61,959 nt of DNA, taken from Planctomycetota bacterium. Lineage in GTDB: Bacteria; Planctomycetota; UBA1135; GCA-002686595. Below are positions 34,969 to 42,982 of the stretch, in pieces (position 1 is the stretch's first letter; the number at the start of each line of letters is the position of its first letter). Below the pieces are notes generated by a model, which saw only the letters and a list, made by a program, of their open reading frames with translations, ran no database searches and was not told the origin of the DNA. The DNA is taken from the NCBI GenBank assembly GCA_020638875.1, contig JACKHS010000020.1:1-61959 (forward strand), given 5' to 3'. The translations under genes were made by a program, and so were the position numbers.

Positions 34969-36261
34969 CGCCAGCGCGACGGAGGTCGCGTTCGTCAGGT
35001 TGAAGCCCGATCCGCAAGGCGAGCCGTGCGGGTCGCGGTACCAGGCCTGGACGTGCACGCTCTGACCGGCGCTCCAGCCGTGACCGCCGAGCAGGCCCGG
35101 CCTCCACAGCGCCCGGCCGGCGGCGTCGCTCGTGCGCACGCCGAGGCGCACCACGGCGCCGCCCACGCAGCGCAGGCCGTCGCCGAACAGGAGCCCGGCG
35201 CCGCCGTTCAGCGTCGCGGTGCCCGCGAACAGCAGCGCGGGCTGGTTCGGGGGCAGCGGTCCGGCGTCGAACAGCAGGCCGTCGTTCGTCAGGCTCGCGC
35301 GCCCGAAGCCGCCCAGCCGGCCGCCGACGCCGCCCGAGTGCGCGCAGCCCTGACCGGGAGCGCCGAGGTTCGCGCACGGACAGATCGAGCCCGTGCCGTC
35401 GCCGTAGCAGAAGGTCGGCGTGCCCGCGTCGCGCTGGACGCAGAGGTAGTTGCGCAGGCCGGCCGTGGACGCGAGCGGGAACGAGCTCAGCCAGGTGCCG
35501 TCCTTCGCGTAGCGGTGCACGGCCACGTCGTTCTCGCCGACGACCGACAGCGTGTCGTCGCGGTGCAGCGCGATGCCGTAGAGCCGGCCCAGCGCTTGCG
35601 TCGCGAAGCTCGACAGCGGCGCGCCCTGCGCGTCGAGGTGCACGACCAGCGCGTTGAAGCGGTCGGTGACCCACAGCGTGCCGTCCGCGTCGACGACGAG
35701 GTCGCCCGGCGAGAAGCCCAGCGACACGATCTGCAGCAGGTTGCCCTGTCCGTCGAAGCGGTGCAGCCGCCCGGGCGACGTGAACAGGTCGATGTCGGCC
35801 ACCCAGACCTCGTCCTGCGGCGTGACGAACAGGCCCGTCGGGTGGATCATCTGGTTGTCGAACAGGTGGCCCAGCCACGTCCCGTCGGGCGCGTACAGGT
35901 CGACGTCGCCGCTCTGGTCGGCGGCGACGAGCGTTCCGTCCGACAGGCGGTCGAGGTCGCCCGGCGCGCCCGCGCCCTGGGTGCTGCTGAACGAGCCGAC
36001 CTCGGTCCCGCTCGCGTCGAAGAAGTGCACCTCGGTGGGATAGCGGCTGAGCGTCGCGACCAGACCCGCGTCGGTCACGGTCGCGCCGCTGAAGTCGCTC
36101 CCGGGGCCGTGGTCGACGAGCAGGGTGCCGTGGGCGTCGTACTGCTCGATCGCGGCGACGCCGACGTCGAAGCGCGGGACGAGCAGGTCGCCGTCCGCCA
36201 CTTGGGCCGAGAGCGGGGCGACGAGCGTGGCGAGTGCGAGGCTCGCGAGGGTGCGGAGCAT
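34963..36261 (-). CDS. Secreted NHL/beta-propeller-like protein with the array C-terminal domain
   Basis: 432 residues from MLRTLASLALATLVAPLSAQ (signal peptide; AGGAGA-type site 7 nt upstream). Residues about 22-285 are repeated blades of the NHL/SMP-30 kind (LDRLSDGTLVAADQSGDVDLY, IHPTGLFVTPQDEVWVADID, PGDLVVDADGTLWVTDRFN, LYGIALHRDDTLSVVGEND). The last ~150 residues are the domain seen in all six array proteins: PTFCYGDGTGSICPCANLG, PNQPALLFAGTATLNGGAG, FGDGLRCVGGAVVRLGVR, QAWYRDPHGSPCGSGFNLTN. Here, however, the end is ATSVALAP, without the IQW terminus. This shows that the C-terminal domain is a mobile module. Secreted; the function is unknown. Confidence 0.88.
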   Translation of the reverse strand: MLRTLASLALATLVAPLSAQVADGDLLVPRFDVGVAAIEQYDAHGTLLVDHGPGSDFSGATVTDAGLVATLSRYPTEVHFFDASGTEVGSFSSTQGAGAPGDLDRLSDGTLVAADQSGDVDLYAPDGTWLGHLFDNQMIHPTGLFVTPQDEVWVADIDLFTSPGRLHRFDGQGNLLQIVSLGFSPGDLVVDADGTLWVTDRFNALVVHLDAQGAPLSSFATQALGRLYGIALHRDDTLSVVGENDVAVHRYAKDGTWLSSFPLASTAGLRNYLCVQRDAGTPTFCYGDGTGSICPCANLGAPGQGCAHSGGVGGRLGGFGRASLTNDGLLFDAGPLPPNQPALLFAGTATLNGGAGLLFGDGLRCVGGAVVRLGVRTSDAAGRALWRPGLLGGHGWSAGQSVHVQAWYRDPHGSPCGSGFNLTNATSVALAP

Positions 36262-36491
36262 GGGACTCTCCTGCGCCGGTCGTGCGAGTGCGCGAGCCCT
36301 CCCCGCGCGCGACGCCGGCACCTGGTCATGCTAGGTCGCCATGCCACGCGCGGCGCCGCGTTCCCGCGCTTCCGCGCTGCGCCCTGAAACGACCGAAGGG
36401 ACCCCGGAGTCGCCTCCGAAGCCCCTCGGCCTCTCTTTGGGTGCTCCTCACGGAGCGGTGCTCTCTTCGAACAGGTCCCGACGGCCGGCGC

Positions 36492-37049
36492 TCACACCGG
36501 CGGAAGCGGCTTCCTGCGCAGCTTCGGCGGCTTGTCGCCCTTGGGCTCGTCGGAAGGCGTCACCACGGGCACGTGGCAGGCCGCGGCGGGCTGCGCCTCG
36601 TCGGCGGTGACGCTGTGCCACTGGGGCGGCAGGTGGCTCCCACGGGGAGCGACCGTCGAGAAGGACGCGCCTCCTTCCTCGCGGGCCACGGCGTGGCCAC
36701 AGTCGAGGACCCACAGTTCGGCGCTCTCGAGCGCCATGGGGTCGAGGTCCAGGCTGCCGGAGGTGAGCCACCCCTGGCCGAGAGGACGTGCGACCTCGAG
36801 CTCCAGCCCGTGGAGGGTTCCGCGCGGGAAGTCCTCGTCGTACCGGCCCCCGGCGGGCAGCCAGTGCAGGGCTTGGAAGCGGCCGTCCTCGCTCGTCGCG
36901 ACGAGCAGGAGCGGCGCCTCGAAGGTGTTCACGAGCGTGATGTGCGTCGCCTCGACGCTGACACCGAGCGCGGCGCGCTCGGGGGCTTGGACGTCCACGC
37001 CGGGACCGGCGGTCAGGGCGAGGGTCGTGAGGAGGGCGGCGCTGATCAT
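36492..37049 (-). CDS. Small secreted protein of unknown function
   Basis: 185 residues from MISAALLTTLALTAGPGVDVQ. This start is preceded by AAGGAG at a good distance and opens a short signal peptide; an ATG 37 codons upstream in frame encodes an unlikely leader. The body is probably a beta-rich domain (ITLVNTFEAPLLLVATSEDG, LHWLPAGGRYDEDFPRGTL, AELWVLDCGHAVAREEGGASF) and the C-terminus is basic and Pro-rich (PKGDKPPKLRRKPLPPV). No family is recognised. It stands alone between the NHL protein and the di-heme peroxidase. Confidence 0.68.
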   Translation of the reverse strand: MISAALLTTLALTAGPGVDVQAPERAALGVSVEATHITLVNTFEAPLLLVATSEDGRFQALHWLPAGGRYDEDFPRGTLHGLELEVARPLGQGWLTSGSLDLDPMALESAELWVLDCGHAVAREEGGASFSTVAPRGSHLPPQWHSVTADEAQPAAACHVPVVTPSDEPKGDKPPKLRRKPLPPV

Positions 37050-37272
37050 GTCTCTGGCTCCTTCGAGGTCCGGCCGCAGCTGCGGCTCGGTGCGCCACGT
37101 ATCGGAAGAGACCTCCCGCCGCTTGAGGCCCGCTGCGAGGAAGCGAAAGAAGTTCCACATCCGGGCCGCGGTGGCGCAGCGCGGCGCCTCCGGCTGCGCT
37201 TCGACGAGCGCGCCCGGATCGCCGCGCGACGACCCGGGCGCTGGGAGGGGGGTGGCGCTCCCGCACGCGGGC

Positions 37273-38463
37273 TCAGGGCAGGTAGCCGTCGGAGAGCGTG
37301 CGCAGGAAGGCTACGAGCGCGGCCTCCTCGCCGGCGTCGAGCCCGAGGTCGCCCAGCTCGTCGGTGTTCACCGTCTCGGCGACCTCGGCCGGCGGCCAGC
37401 CCGCGCCGGGCAGGTCGCGCGTGTTGTAGAAGTGCACGACGTCCGCGAGGCTCTTGAAGTACCCGTTGTGCCCGAAGGCCTTGACGAAGCCCGCCTCTGG
37501 CCGGCGGTCGACGTTACGCAGCGTCGGCACCCTGTGCTTGCCGAGCTCGGGGCCGTACACCGCCGGCGGGTAGCCTGCGAACTCGAGGAAGCCGCCCAGC
37601 CCCCGGTCGACCCACTGCTGCCCCGCAGGGTTGTAGCTCGGCCCCATGCGGTAGAACGGGTTCTCGGGGTTCCGCGGGACGCCGAGGTTGTCGTACGTGA
37701 AGTCGGTGAACAGCGGCGGCTCGCCGTTCGGTCCGGGCGCGGCCGGGTGGCACGCGCTACACAAGGCACGGCCGACGAAGAGGCGCCGGCCGAGCTCTTC
37801 CTGCGGGGTCAGCGCTGCCAGGCCCTGCAGCCAGGCGTCGTACTTCGACGTGAACGGGTTGAGCTCGGGCGAGCGTTCGTACGCGGCGAGCGAGCGCCCG
37901 ATGCGCTCGTAGGCGAGCTGCGCGTCGCTCATCCAGTCGAGCGCGCCGGGACCCCAGACTTCCTCGAAGAGTGCGGCGTAGGGTGCCTGTGTGACCTTCT
38001 GCACGACGGCGGTCTTGTTCGAGACGTTCTGCTCGAGCGGGTTGAGGAAGGGCGCGAGCGCCTGCTCGGCGAGCGGATCGCCGAGCCGCCACCCGCTGGC
38101 GCGTCCGTTCCAGAACACGCCGCCGATCCAAACGTCGTCAGCGGCGTCGTGGTGCAGCACCGGACTGAAGCCGGCGTATCCCGCGGTGGGCGGCTTGCGG
38201 TTGCCGAAGCGCCGCGGCGCTGCGCCCGGGAACACCGCGCCGTGCGCGTTGATCTCCGGGCTGGGGCTCGTGAAGCCGGTCGTCGGGTCGTGGCAGGTCG
38301 CACACGACTGCCCCAGCGGCTGGGACAGTCCGGCGTCGAAGAAGAGTTCCTTGCCTAGCGCTTCGAGCGGCGTGAGTGTGCCTTGCGCCGAGGCCAGGGC
38401 GCCGAGCGCGAGGACCGCGCCGAGCGCCGACGTCCGCGCGCGGCGGCGTTGCGAGAGATTCAT
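37273..38463 (-). CDS. Di-heme cytochrome c peroxidase (MauG/CcpA family)
   Basis: 396 residues. The start at MNLSQRRRARTSALGAVLAL (signal peptide) has a good Shine-Dalgarno (GGAGGCGAC). The two heme-binding motifs are CATCH (54-58) and CSACH (235-239), with the family landmarks LGKELFFDAGLS, GNRKPPTAGY, VWGPG and HRVPTLRNVDRRPEAGFVKAFGHNGYF. It works in the periplasm, reducing H2O2 or oxidising a protein or small-molecule partner; MauG-like roles are possible. It lies 227 nt after the CHAT gene on the same strand. The frame is open through into the CHAT region, but that part is not coding in this frame. The link to the CHAT cluster is by position only. Confidence 0.93.
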   Translation of the reverse strand: MNLSQRRRARTSALGAVLALGALASAQGTLTPLEALGKELFFDAGLSQPLGQSCATCHDPTTGFTSPSPEINAHGAVFPGAAPRRFGNRKPPTAGYAGFSPVLHHDAADDVWIGGVFWNGRASGWRLGDPLAEQALAPFLNPLEQNVSNKTAVVQKVTQAPYAALFEEVWGPGALDWMSDAQLAYERIGRSLAAYERSPELNPFTSKYDAWLQGLAALTPQEELGRRLFVGRALCSACHPAAPGPNGEPPLFTDFTYDNLGVPRNPENPFYRMGPSYNPAGQQWVDRGLGGFLEFAGYPPAVYGPELGKHRVPTLRNVDRRPEAGFVKAFGHNGYFKSLADVVHFYNTRDLPGAGWPPAEVAETVNTDELGDLGLDAGEEAALVAFLRTLSDGYLP

Positions 38464-38690
38464 GGGGGTCGCCTCCGTTAGGGTTCGGGTGTGGGGAGGC
38501 GGTCGCGACGTCAGCGCGCCTCGGGTCACGGTGGCGCAACGTCCGCGCGCGAAGCGTCGTCGATGTGAGTGAACGCGGAGCGCGCGGCGCGTGGGGCTCG
38601 TGCGTGCGTCGCATGCAGAGTGCGTCGCGAGCCTGGCGCGGCGTACAGGGAGCGCGCGCGCCGACGAGCGCGAGCCCGTCCGCGACGCTG

Positions 38691-41136
38691 CTAGTCGCGG
38701 CCCAGCGCCTGGAAGGCCGCCCAGTCGGCGGCCGGCGCGCCGGCGGCGGCGAGCTCGCGGCGCGCTTTGCCGCGCGGCGGCGGCGGGGGCCGCGCCCGCC
38801 TCGAGCGCGGCGTGGTAGCGCGGCGTGAAGGCGCGCGCCGCGGCGTCCGTCACCGGCCACAGCGTCACGAGCAGGTTGGGCGCGCCGCCGTCGAGCAGCG
38901 CGCGCGCGACGCCCTGCCGACCGCGCGCGTCGACGTAGCGTCCGCCGCCCGTGTCGCAGGCCGACAGCACCACGAGCGGCGCGCGCACGTAGACCTCGGC
39001 CAGGCGATCGGCGCACACCGCCTCGTCGTAGGAGGCGAGCAGGCCGACGGCTGCGTAGCGCCGCGCCTCGCAGCGCTCGGCGCCGACGAGGTGCGTCGCG
39101 ACGTGCACCGCGCGGTCGCTCGCGAGCGCCGCGCACAGCGCCGCGCCGTCGAAAGCCGGGCCCTCGCGCATGAGCGGCGCGTCGAGTTGTGCGGCGACCT
39201 CCGCGAGCTCCTCGTGCGCGGCGGGCAGCAGCGTCGCGCCGTCGCGCGACAGCGGGTCGCCGGCGAGGATCCAGCGCGCGCCGCCGCTCCAGCGCGGGCC
39301 CGGGTCGCGCGTGGGCAGCACCGGCAGCGCGAGCGCTTCGGCGCGCTCGTCGAGCGCGCGGCCGTCCCACGCGAGCGCCGCGAACGGCAGCGCTTCGACC
39401 GCGCCGTGCGCGACGCACAGCAGGCGTCCGCCCGGCGCCGCGTCGAGGCGCGCGCGCAGCTCCTCCGGCAGGAGCGTCGTCGCCAGCTCCTCGAACAGCC
39501 GCGCGGCGCGCGCCTCGTCGCCGTCGAGCAGCGCCTGGCGCGCGCGGCGCACGGCGCGCGTCACGTCCTGGCGCGAGCGCTCGACCTCGAGCGCCTGCGC
39601 GCGCCCGCCCGGGCCGAGCCACACGGCGAGCCCGCGGTCGGCGCCGAAGATCCACGTGACGAGCCCGTGCTCGTAGCGCGCGGCCCAGCGCTCGAGGTCG
39701 AGGCTGCGCGCGCCCTCGCGCCACGCCTCGGACTGCGCAGCCTCGATCACCAGCGCCGCCTCGTGCACCTCGCCCAGCGCCGCGAGCGCGCGCGCCTCGA
39801 GCGCCGCGCCGTGCAGGCCGAGCCACTCGCCGAAGACCGACGCGCCGCCCTCGAGCACGCGCTGCTCCTCGAGCCGCAGCTCCCACGAGCGCGCCAGGGC
39901 GCGCGCGCGGCGCAAGCTATCGAGCGCCTCGGCCGACTCGCCCAGCGCGAGGTACGCCTCGCCGCGCAGACCCAGCACGCTCTGCGCGAGGCGCGGCGCG
40001 CAGCGCGCGAGGTCGACGTCGGCGAGCTCGGCCAGCGCGACGCGCGGCGTGCCCTCGAGCAGCGCCAGGTGCGCGCGCGCCGCGTGCAGCTCGTCGCCGC
40101 CCTCGAGCCGCTCGAGCAGCGCGCGCGCGCCGAGCGCGTCGCCCTCGCGCAGGCGACAGGCAGCGAGGGAGTGCGTCCAGCTCGCGCGCGCGTCCGGGTC
40201 GTCGGGCCGCACGCGCAGCAGGAACTCGGCCGCGCGCTGCGGCTCGTCGGCCTGCAGCAGGCGCTCGGCGTGCTCGCGCGCGAGCGGCCAGCACGTCGCC
40301 GCGTCGCGGAAGCTCGCCAGCTCGGCCAGGAGGTCCTGCACCTCCCACGCGTCGCCGCGGCGGCGCGCGAGGCGCACCAGCCCGAGCAGCGCGGCCTCGC
40401 GGTAGTCGTCGACGCGCGTGCGCTCGGCGAGCTCGAGCAGCTCGGCGAAGCGCGCCTCGGCCTCGGCGTCCTCGAGCTGGACGTAGGCGAGCCGCGCGAG
40501 CACGTCGAGCGGCTCGAGCTGCGGCGTGCCCATGCCGGCGCGCTCGAACACCGCCAGCGCGGCGCGCGCATCGCGCTCGGCGGCGGCCGCGAGGTCCTCG
40601 CGCTCGAGCTCGTCCATGCCGGCTTCCAGCGCGCGCAGCTCGATCGTCGCGGCGAGCGCGAGCCCGCGCCCGGCCGGCACGAAGTCGGGCGCCGCCGTCA
40701 CGCGCGCGACGAACGCGCGCAGGCGCGCGAGGTGCCCGTCGCGTTCGCGCGGCCACGTCGCGGGATCGGCCTCTTGCACGGCCCGCCACAGCTCGACGAA
40801 GGCCTCGTAGTCCGCGAGGCCCTGCGCGCGCTCGGCGGCGCTCAGCCCGGCGTAGTAGTCGACGACGCGCAGCGCGTCGTCGCGGCCGTGCGCGCTCGCG
40901 AGCCGCTGCGCCGCCGCGCGCAGCTCACCGAGCGCGTCGTCCGCGCCGCGCCGCACCTCGGCGAGCCGCTCGACGAAGCGCGCGTAGTCGGTCGCGTAGT
41001 CCGGGCTCGCGGGCGCCGTCGCGTCGCTCGGCGCCTGCGCCGCGACGCCGCGCGCCGCCGGCGAGGTGCGCAGCGCCCCGATCGCGAGGACGAGCCCCGC
41101 GCCCAGCACGGCGAGACGCAGGCCGGGGCCCTTCAC
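38691..41136 (-). pseudogene. Membrane-anchored CHAT (caspase-like) protease, frameshifted near its C-terminus
   Basis: GTG start (MKGPGLRLAVLGAGLVLAIG, an N-terminal anchor), 6 nt after the anti-sigma stop. Residues about 60-480 are helical repeats of TPR kind (AAEFLLRVRPDDPDARASW, LRGEAYLALGESAEALDSLR). The CHAT domain follows, with the catalytic His near 681 (VHVATHLVG) and Cys near 726 (VVLSACDTGGG). The reading frame breaks at a G5 run (38785-38789). The expected ending, PAADWAAFQALGRD, lies in another frame and stops at 38691. Taking out one G gives 814 residues. The long frame as written instead runs on into the peroxidase gene. Both catalytic residues lie before the break. The substrate is unknown. 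Confidence 0.85.
38785..38789. other. G5 homopolymer at the CHAT frameshift
   Basis: The coding strand reads GCGGCCCCCGCC here. Deleting one C joins the CHAT core to the conserved C-terminal PAADWAAF ending (total length 2446 nt, 1 nt too many for an open frame). Confidence 0.7.
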
Positions 41137-41142
41137 AGGCCC

Positions 41143-42207
41143 TCAGCGGCCGGGCGGACGGAGGTAGGCCTCCTTCTCCGGTCCGTCGGGCAGCCGCTGC
41201 GCCAGCGCGCGCGCGTCCGTCCGATAGCCGGCCTCGTGCAGCGCGGCGATGCGCGCGACGAGCGCGCGCGTGCCGGCCGGCGCGTCCGCGGCGCCGAAGG
41301 CGGCGTCCGCGCGCACCTCGAAGTCGAGGGCGCCCAGCTCGCGCTCCAGCCCGTCGACCGTCGCCCAGGCGCGCCACGTGTAGCGGCCCGCCGCGAGCGG
41401 CTCGGAGGCGAGCGTCGGCGTCGCGCCGAGCAGCGTCGCCACGAGCTGGCCGGGCGCGAAGGCGTCGGCGCCCTGCAGGTAGAGCTCGACGCGGTACTGG
41501 CTCGCGCCGGGCACCTCGGCCAGCTCGAAGAGGGGGGCGGCGCTCCCGTTCGCGGCGGCCAGGACCGGACCGCGCGGGAACAGGAGGGCCGCGCTCTCGG
41601 CTCCACGCAGGAGCTCCGGGCGGGGCAGCCCCGAGAGGGAGGAGTCGGACCACATGCGCGGAGCGACGAAGACGCCGACGAGCAGCGCCGCCGCCGCAGC
41701 GAGGGGGAACCAGCGGGCGAACCAGGGCGAGATCACCTCCGGCGCGGTCGAGGAGGTCGGCGAGGGTCCGAGGACCCTCCCATCGTGCCGACCGGACTCG
41801 TCCTCGTCCGGCTCGAGCTCGTCGGGGCGCAGGCTCGTCCATTCCAGCGGGAGCGGGGGGGCGCTCTCCAGGCTGGCGACGAGGCCGGCGCAGACGACGC
41901 AGCGCTCGAGGTGAGCGGTCACCTCGGGGTCGCGCGGCGCGCCGTGCGCACCGGGACCGCGGCCGTGCTCGTAGAGGACCTCGGCGGGGGGGCAGGGACC
42001 CGCCGGTGCCGTGTCGAGGGCGGCTCCGCGGGAGAGCCAGCCTTCGGAGGCCCGCAGGAGGCGCAAGCGCAGACCGTGCTCGGGGTGGGCGTCCAGCCGC
42101 GCGAGCGACCGTGCGTCCAGCTCGTCCCAGTGGGCGAGCGCTTCCTCGAGCTCGGCCGCGGTGGCCGTGCTCGGGTCCTCGAGGGTCCTGATCTGTCGCG
42201 TGTCCAT
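41143..42207 (-). CDS. Transmembrane zinc-finger anti-sigma factor with an Ig-like outer domain
   Basis: 354 residues. The cytoplasmic part (1-165) holds CPPAEVLYEHGRG (C72) and HLERCVVC (H99, C103, C106), the HxxxCxxC signature of zinc anti-sigma (ZAS) domains. One TM helix spans about 166-183 (WFPLAAAAALLVGVFVAP). The outer part has a fibronectin/Ig-like strand pattern (FELAEVPGASQYRVELYLQG, AGRYTWRAWATVDG) seen in CHAT-linked membrane proteins. The gene starts 37 nt after the ECF sigma stop and ends 6 nt before the CHAT start. It is inferred to hold the ECF sigma factor at the membrane until an outside signal arrives. Confidence 0.85.
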   Translation of the reverse strand: MDTRQIRTLEDPSTATAAELEEALAHWDELDARSLARLDAHPEHGLRLRLLRASEGWLSRGAALDTAPAGPCPPAEVLYEHGRGPGAHGAPRDPEVTAHLERCVVCAGLVASLESAPPLPLEWTSLRPDELEPDEDESGRHDGRVLGPSPTSSTAPEVISPWFARWFPLAAAAALLVGVFVAPRMWSDSSLSGLPRPELLRGAESAALLFPRGPVLAAANGSAAPLFELAEVPGASQYRVELYLQGADAFAPGQLVATLLGATPTLASEPLAAGRYTWRAWATVDGLERELGALDFEVRADAAFGAADAPAGTRALVARIAALHEAGYRTDARALAQRLPDGPEKEAYLRPPGR

Positions 42208-42244
42208 CTCCGTCGCGGTTTCCGTCGTCGAGGTCGGGAGCGGG

Positions 42245-42856
42245 TCAGTTCATCGCACTTTTTTGGAGCAGACCCTCGGCGTCCGCGAGCCGCTCCAGCG
42301 AGAGGTCGTTGAGGATCACCTTGCGCAGCGCGGTCGACGCGCGCTTGAGGCGATACTTGCACTGCTCGTGGCTGATGCCGAGGGCCGCGGAGATGTCCAC
42401 CAGCGTACGGCCCTGCACGAAGCGCAGGTCGAGCAGGCTGCGGTCCTCGCTCTCGAGCTGCACCAGCGCCTGGCGCACCAGCGTACCGACCTCGGCCTCG
42501 CCGGCCACCTCGCCGGGGCCGGGCGCCGGGTCCGGCCGGTCCGGCACGCCCTCGTCGCCGGCGGCCACCTGCGTCTGGCGCCGCCCCTGGTTCTTGCGCA
42601 GCAGGTCGACGCAGCGGCACCACGCCACGCGGTACAGCCACGTGCCCAGCGAGCCCTTGGTCGGGTCGAAGCGGTCGGCGTCCAGGCGCTCCAGCGCGTA
42701 CAGCACGAGCTCCTGGTACAGGTCGTCGCGCGCCGCCGGCTCCTGCTCGAAGTGGCCGATGCAGTGATAGAGGAGAGACCGGTAGCGCTCGAGGAAGGTC
42801 GCCACCACCTCTTCGTCCCGGGCCCTCAGCCCCCGCACCAGCTCGAGCTCGTTCAT
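42245..42856 (-). CDS. ECF RNA polymerase sigma factor
   Basis: 203 residues. Region 2 (about 21-88) contains YQELVLYALERLDADRFDP, GSLGTWLYRVAWCRCVDLLR; region 4 (about 127-182) contains LESEDRSLLDLRFVQGRTLV and the HTH LGISHEQCKYRLKRAS. There is no extra C-terminal domain. It leads the operon sigma, anti-sigma, CHAT. It is preceded by an ECF-type promoter (GAAC-N15-CGTA, 42885-42907) that recurs before the gene at 44899, which points to autoregulation and at least one other target. The ATG was chosen for the conserved start NELELVRGLRARDEEV. Confidence 0.93.
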   Translation of the reverse strand: MNELELVRGLRARDEEVVATFLERYRSLLYHCIGHFEQEPAARDDLYQELVLYALERLDADRFDPTKGSLGTWLYRVAWCRCVDLLRKNQGRRQTQVAAGDEGVPDRPDPAPGPGEVAGEAEVGTLVRQALVQLESEDRSLLDLRFVQGRTLVDISAALGISHEQCKYRLKRASTALRKVILNDLSLERLADAEGLLQKSAMN

Positions 42857-42884
42857 GGCGCGCCGTGAGGCGCTAGCCCTGGAG

Positions 42885-42907
42885 TACGGCTTTCGGAGAG
42901 GCGGTTC
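42885..42907 (-). promoter_or_regulatory. ECF-type promoter of the sigma-factor operon
   Basis: On the minus strand TTGAACC, 15 nt after GAAC, then CGTACT; the CGTA is about 29 nt before the ATG. The surrounding 37 nt (42880-42916) match 44999-45035 with two differences. The GAAC/CGTA spacing fits the known ECF pattern. Confidence 0.72.
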
Positions 42908-42982
42908 AAGCGTGCGGACGGGCGAGGATGGCGCCGTTCGGGGCTGCGCGCGGGATCGGCCCGGGGGCGAGCATGCGCTGGC

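Noticed and set aside
37273..41136. A single 1287-residue CHAT-peroxidase fusion
   Set aside because: The linking ~110 residues are Arg-rich noise, the peroxidase has its own signal peptide and ribosome site, and the CHAT C-terminus is found in another frame after a homopolymer.
42880..42916. Possible tRNA fragment (GGTTCAAG looks like a T-loop)
   Set aside because: No cloverleaf can be drawn, and the repeat lies on the other strand in promoter position before two genes; an ECF promoter explains it better.
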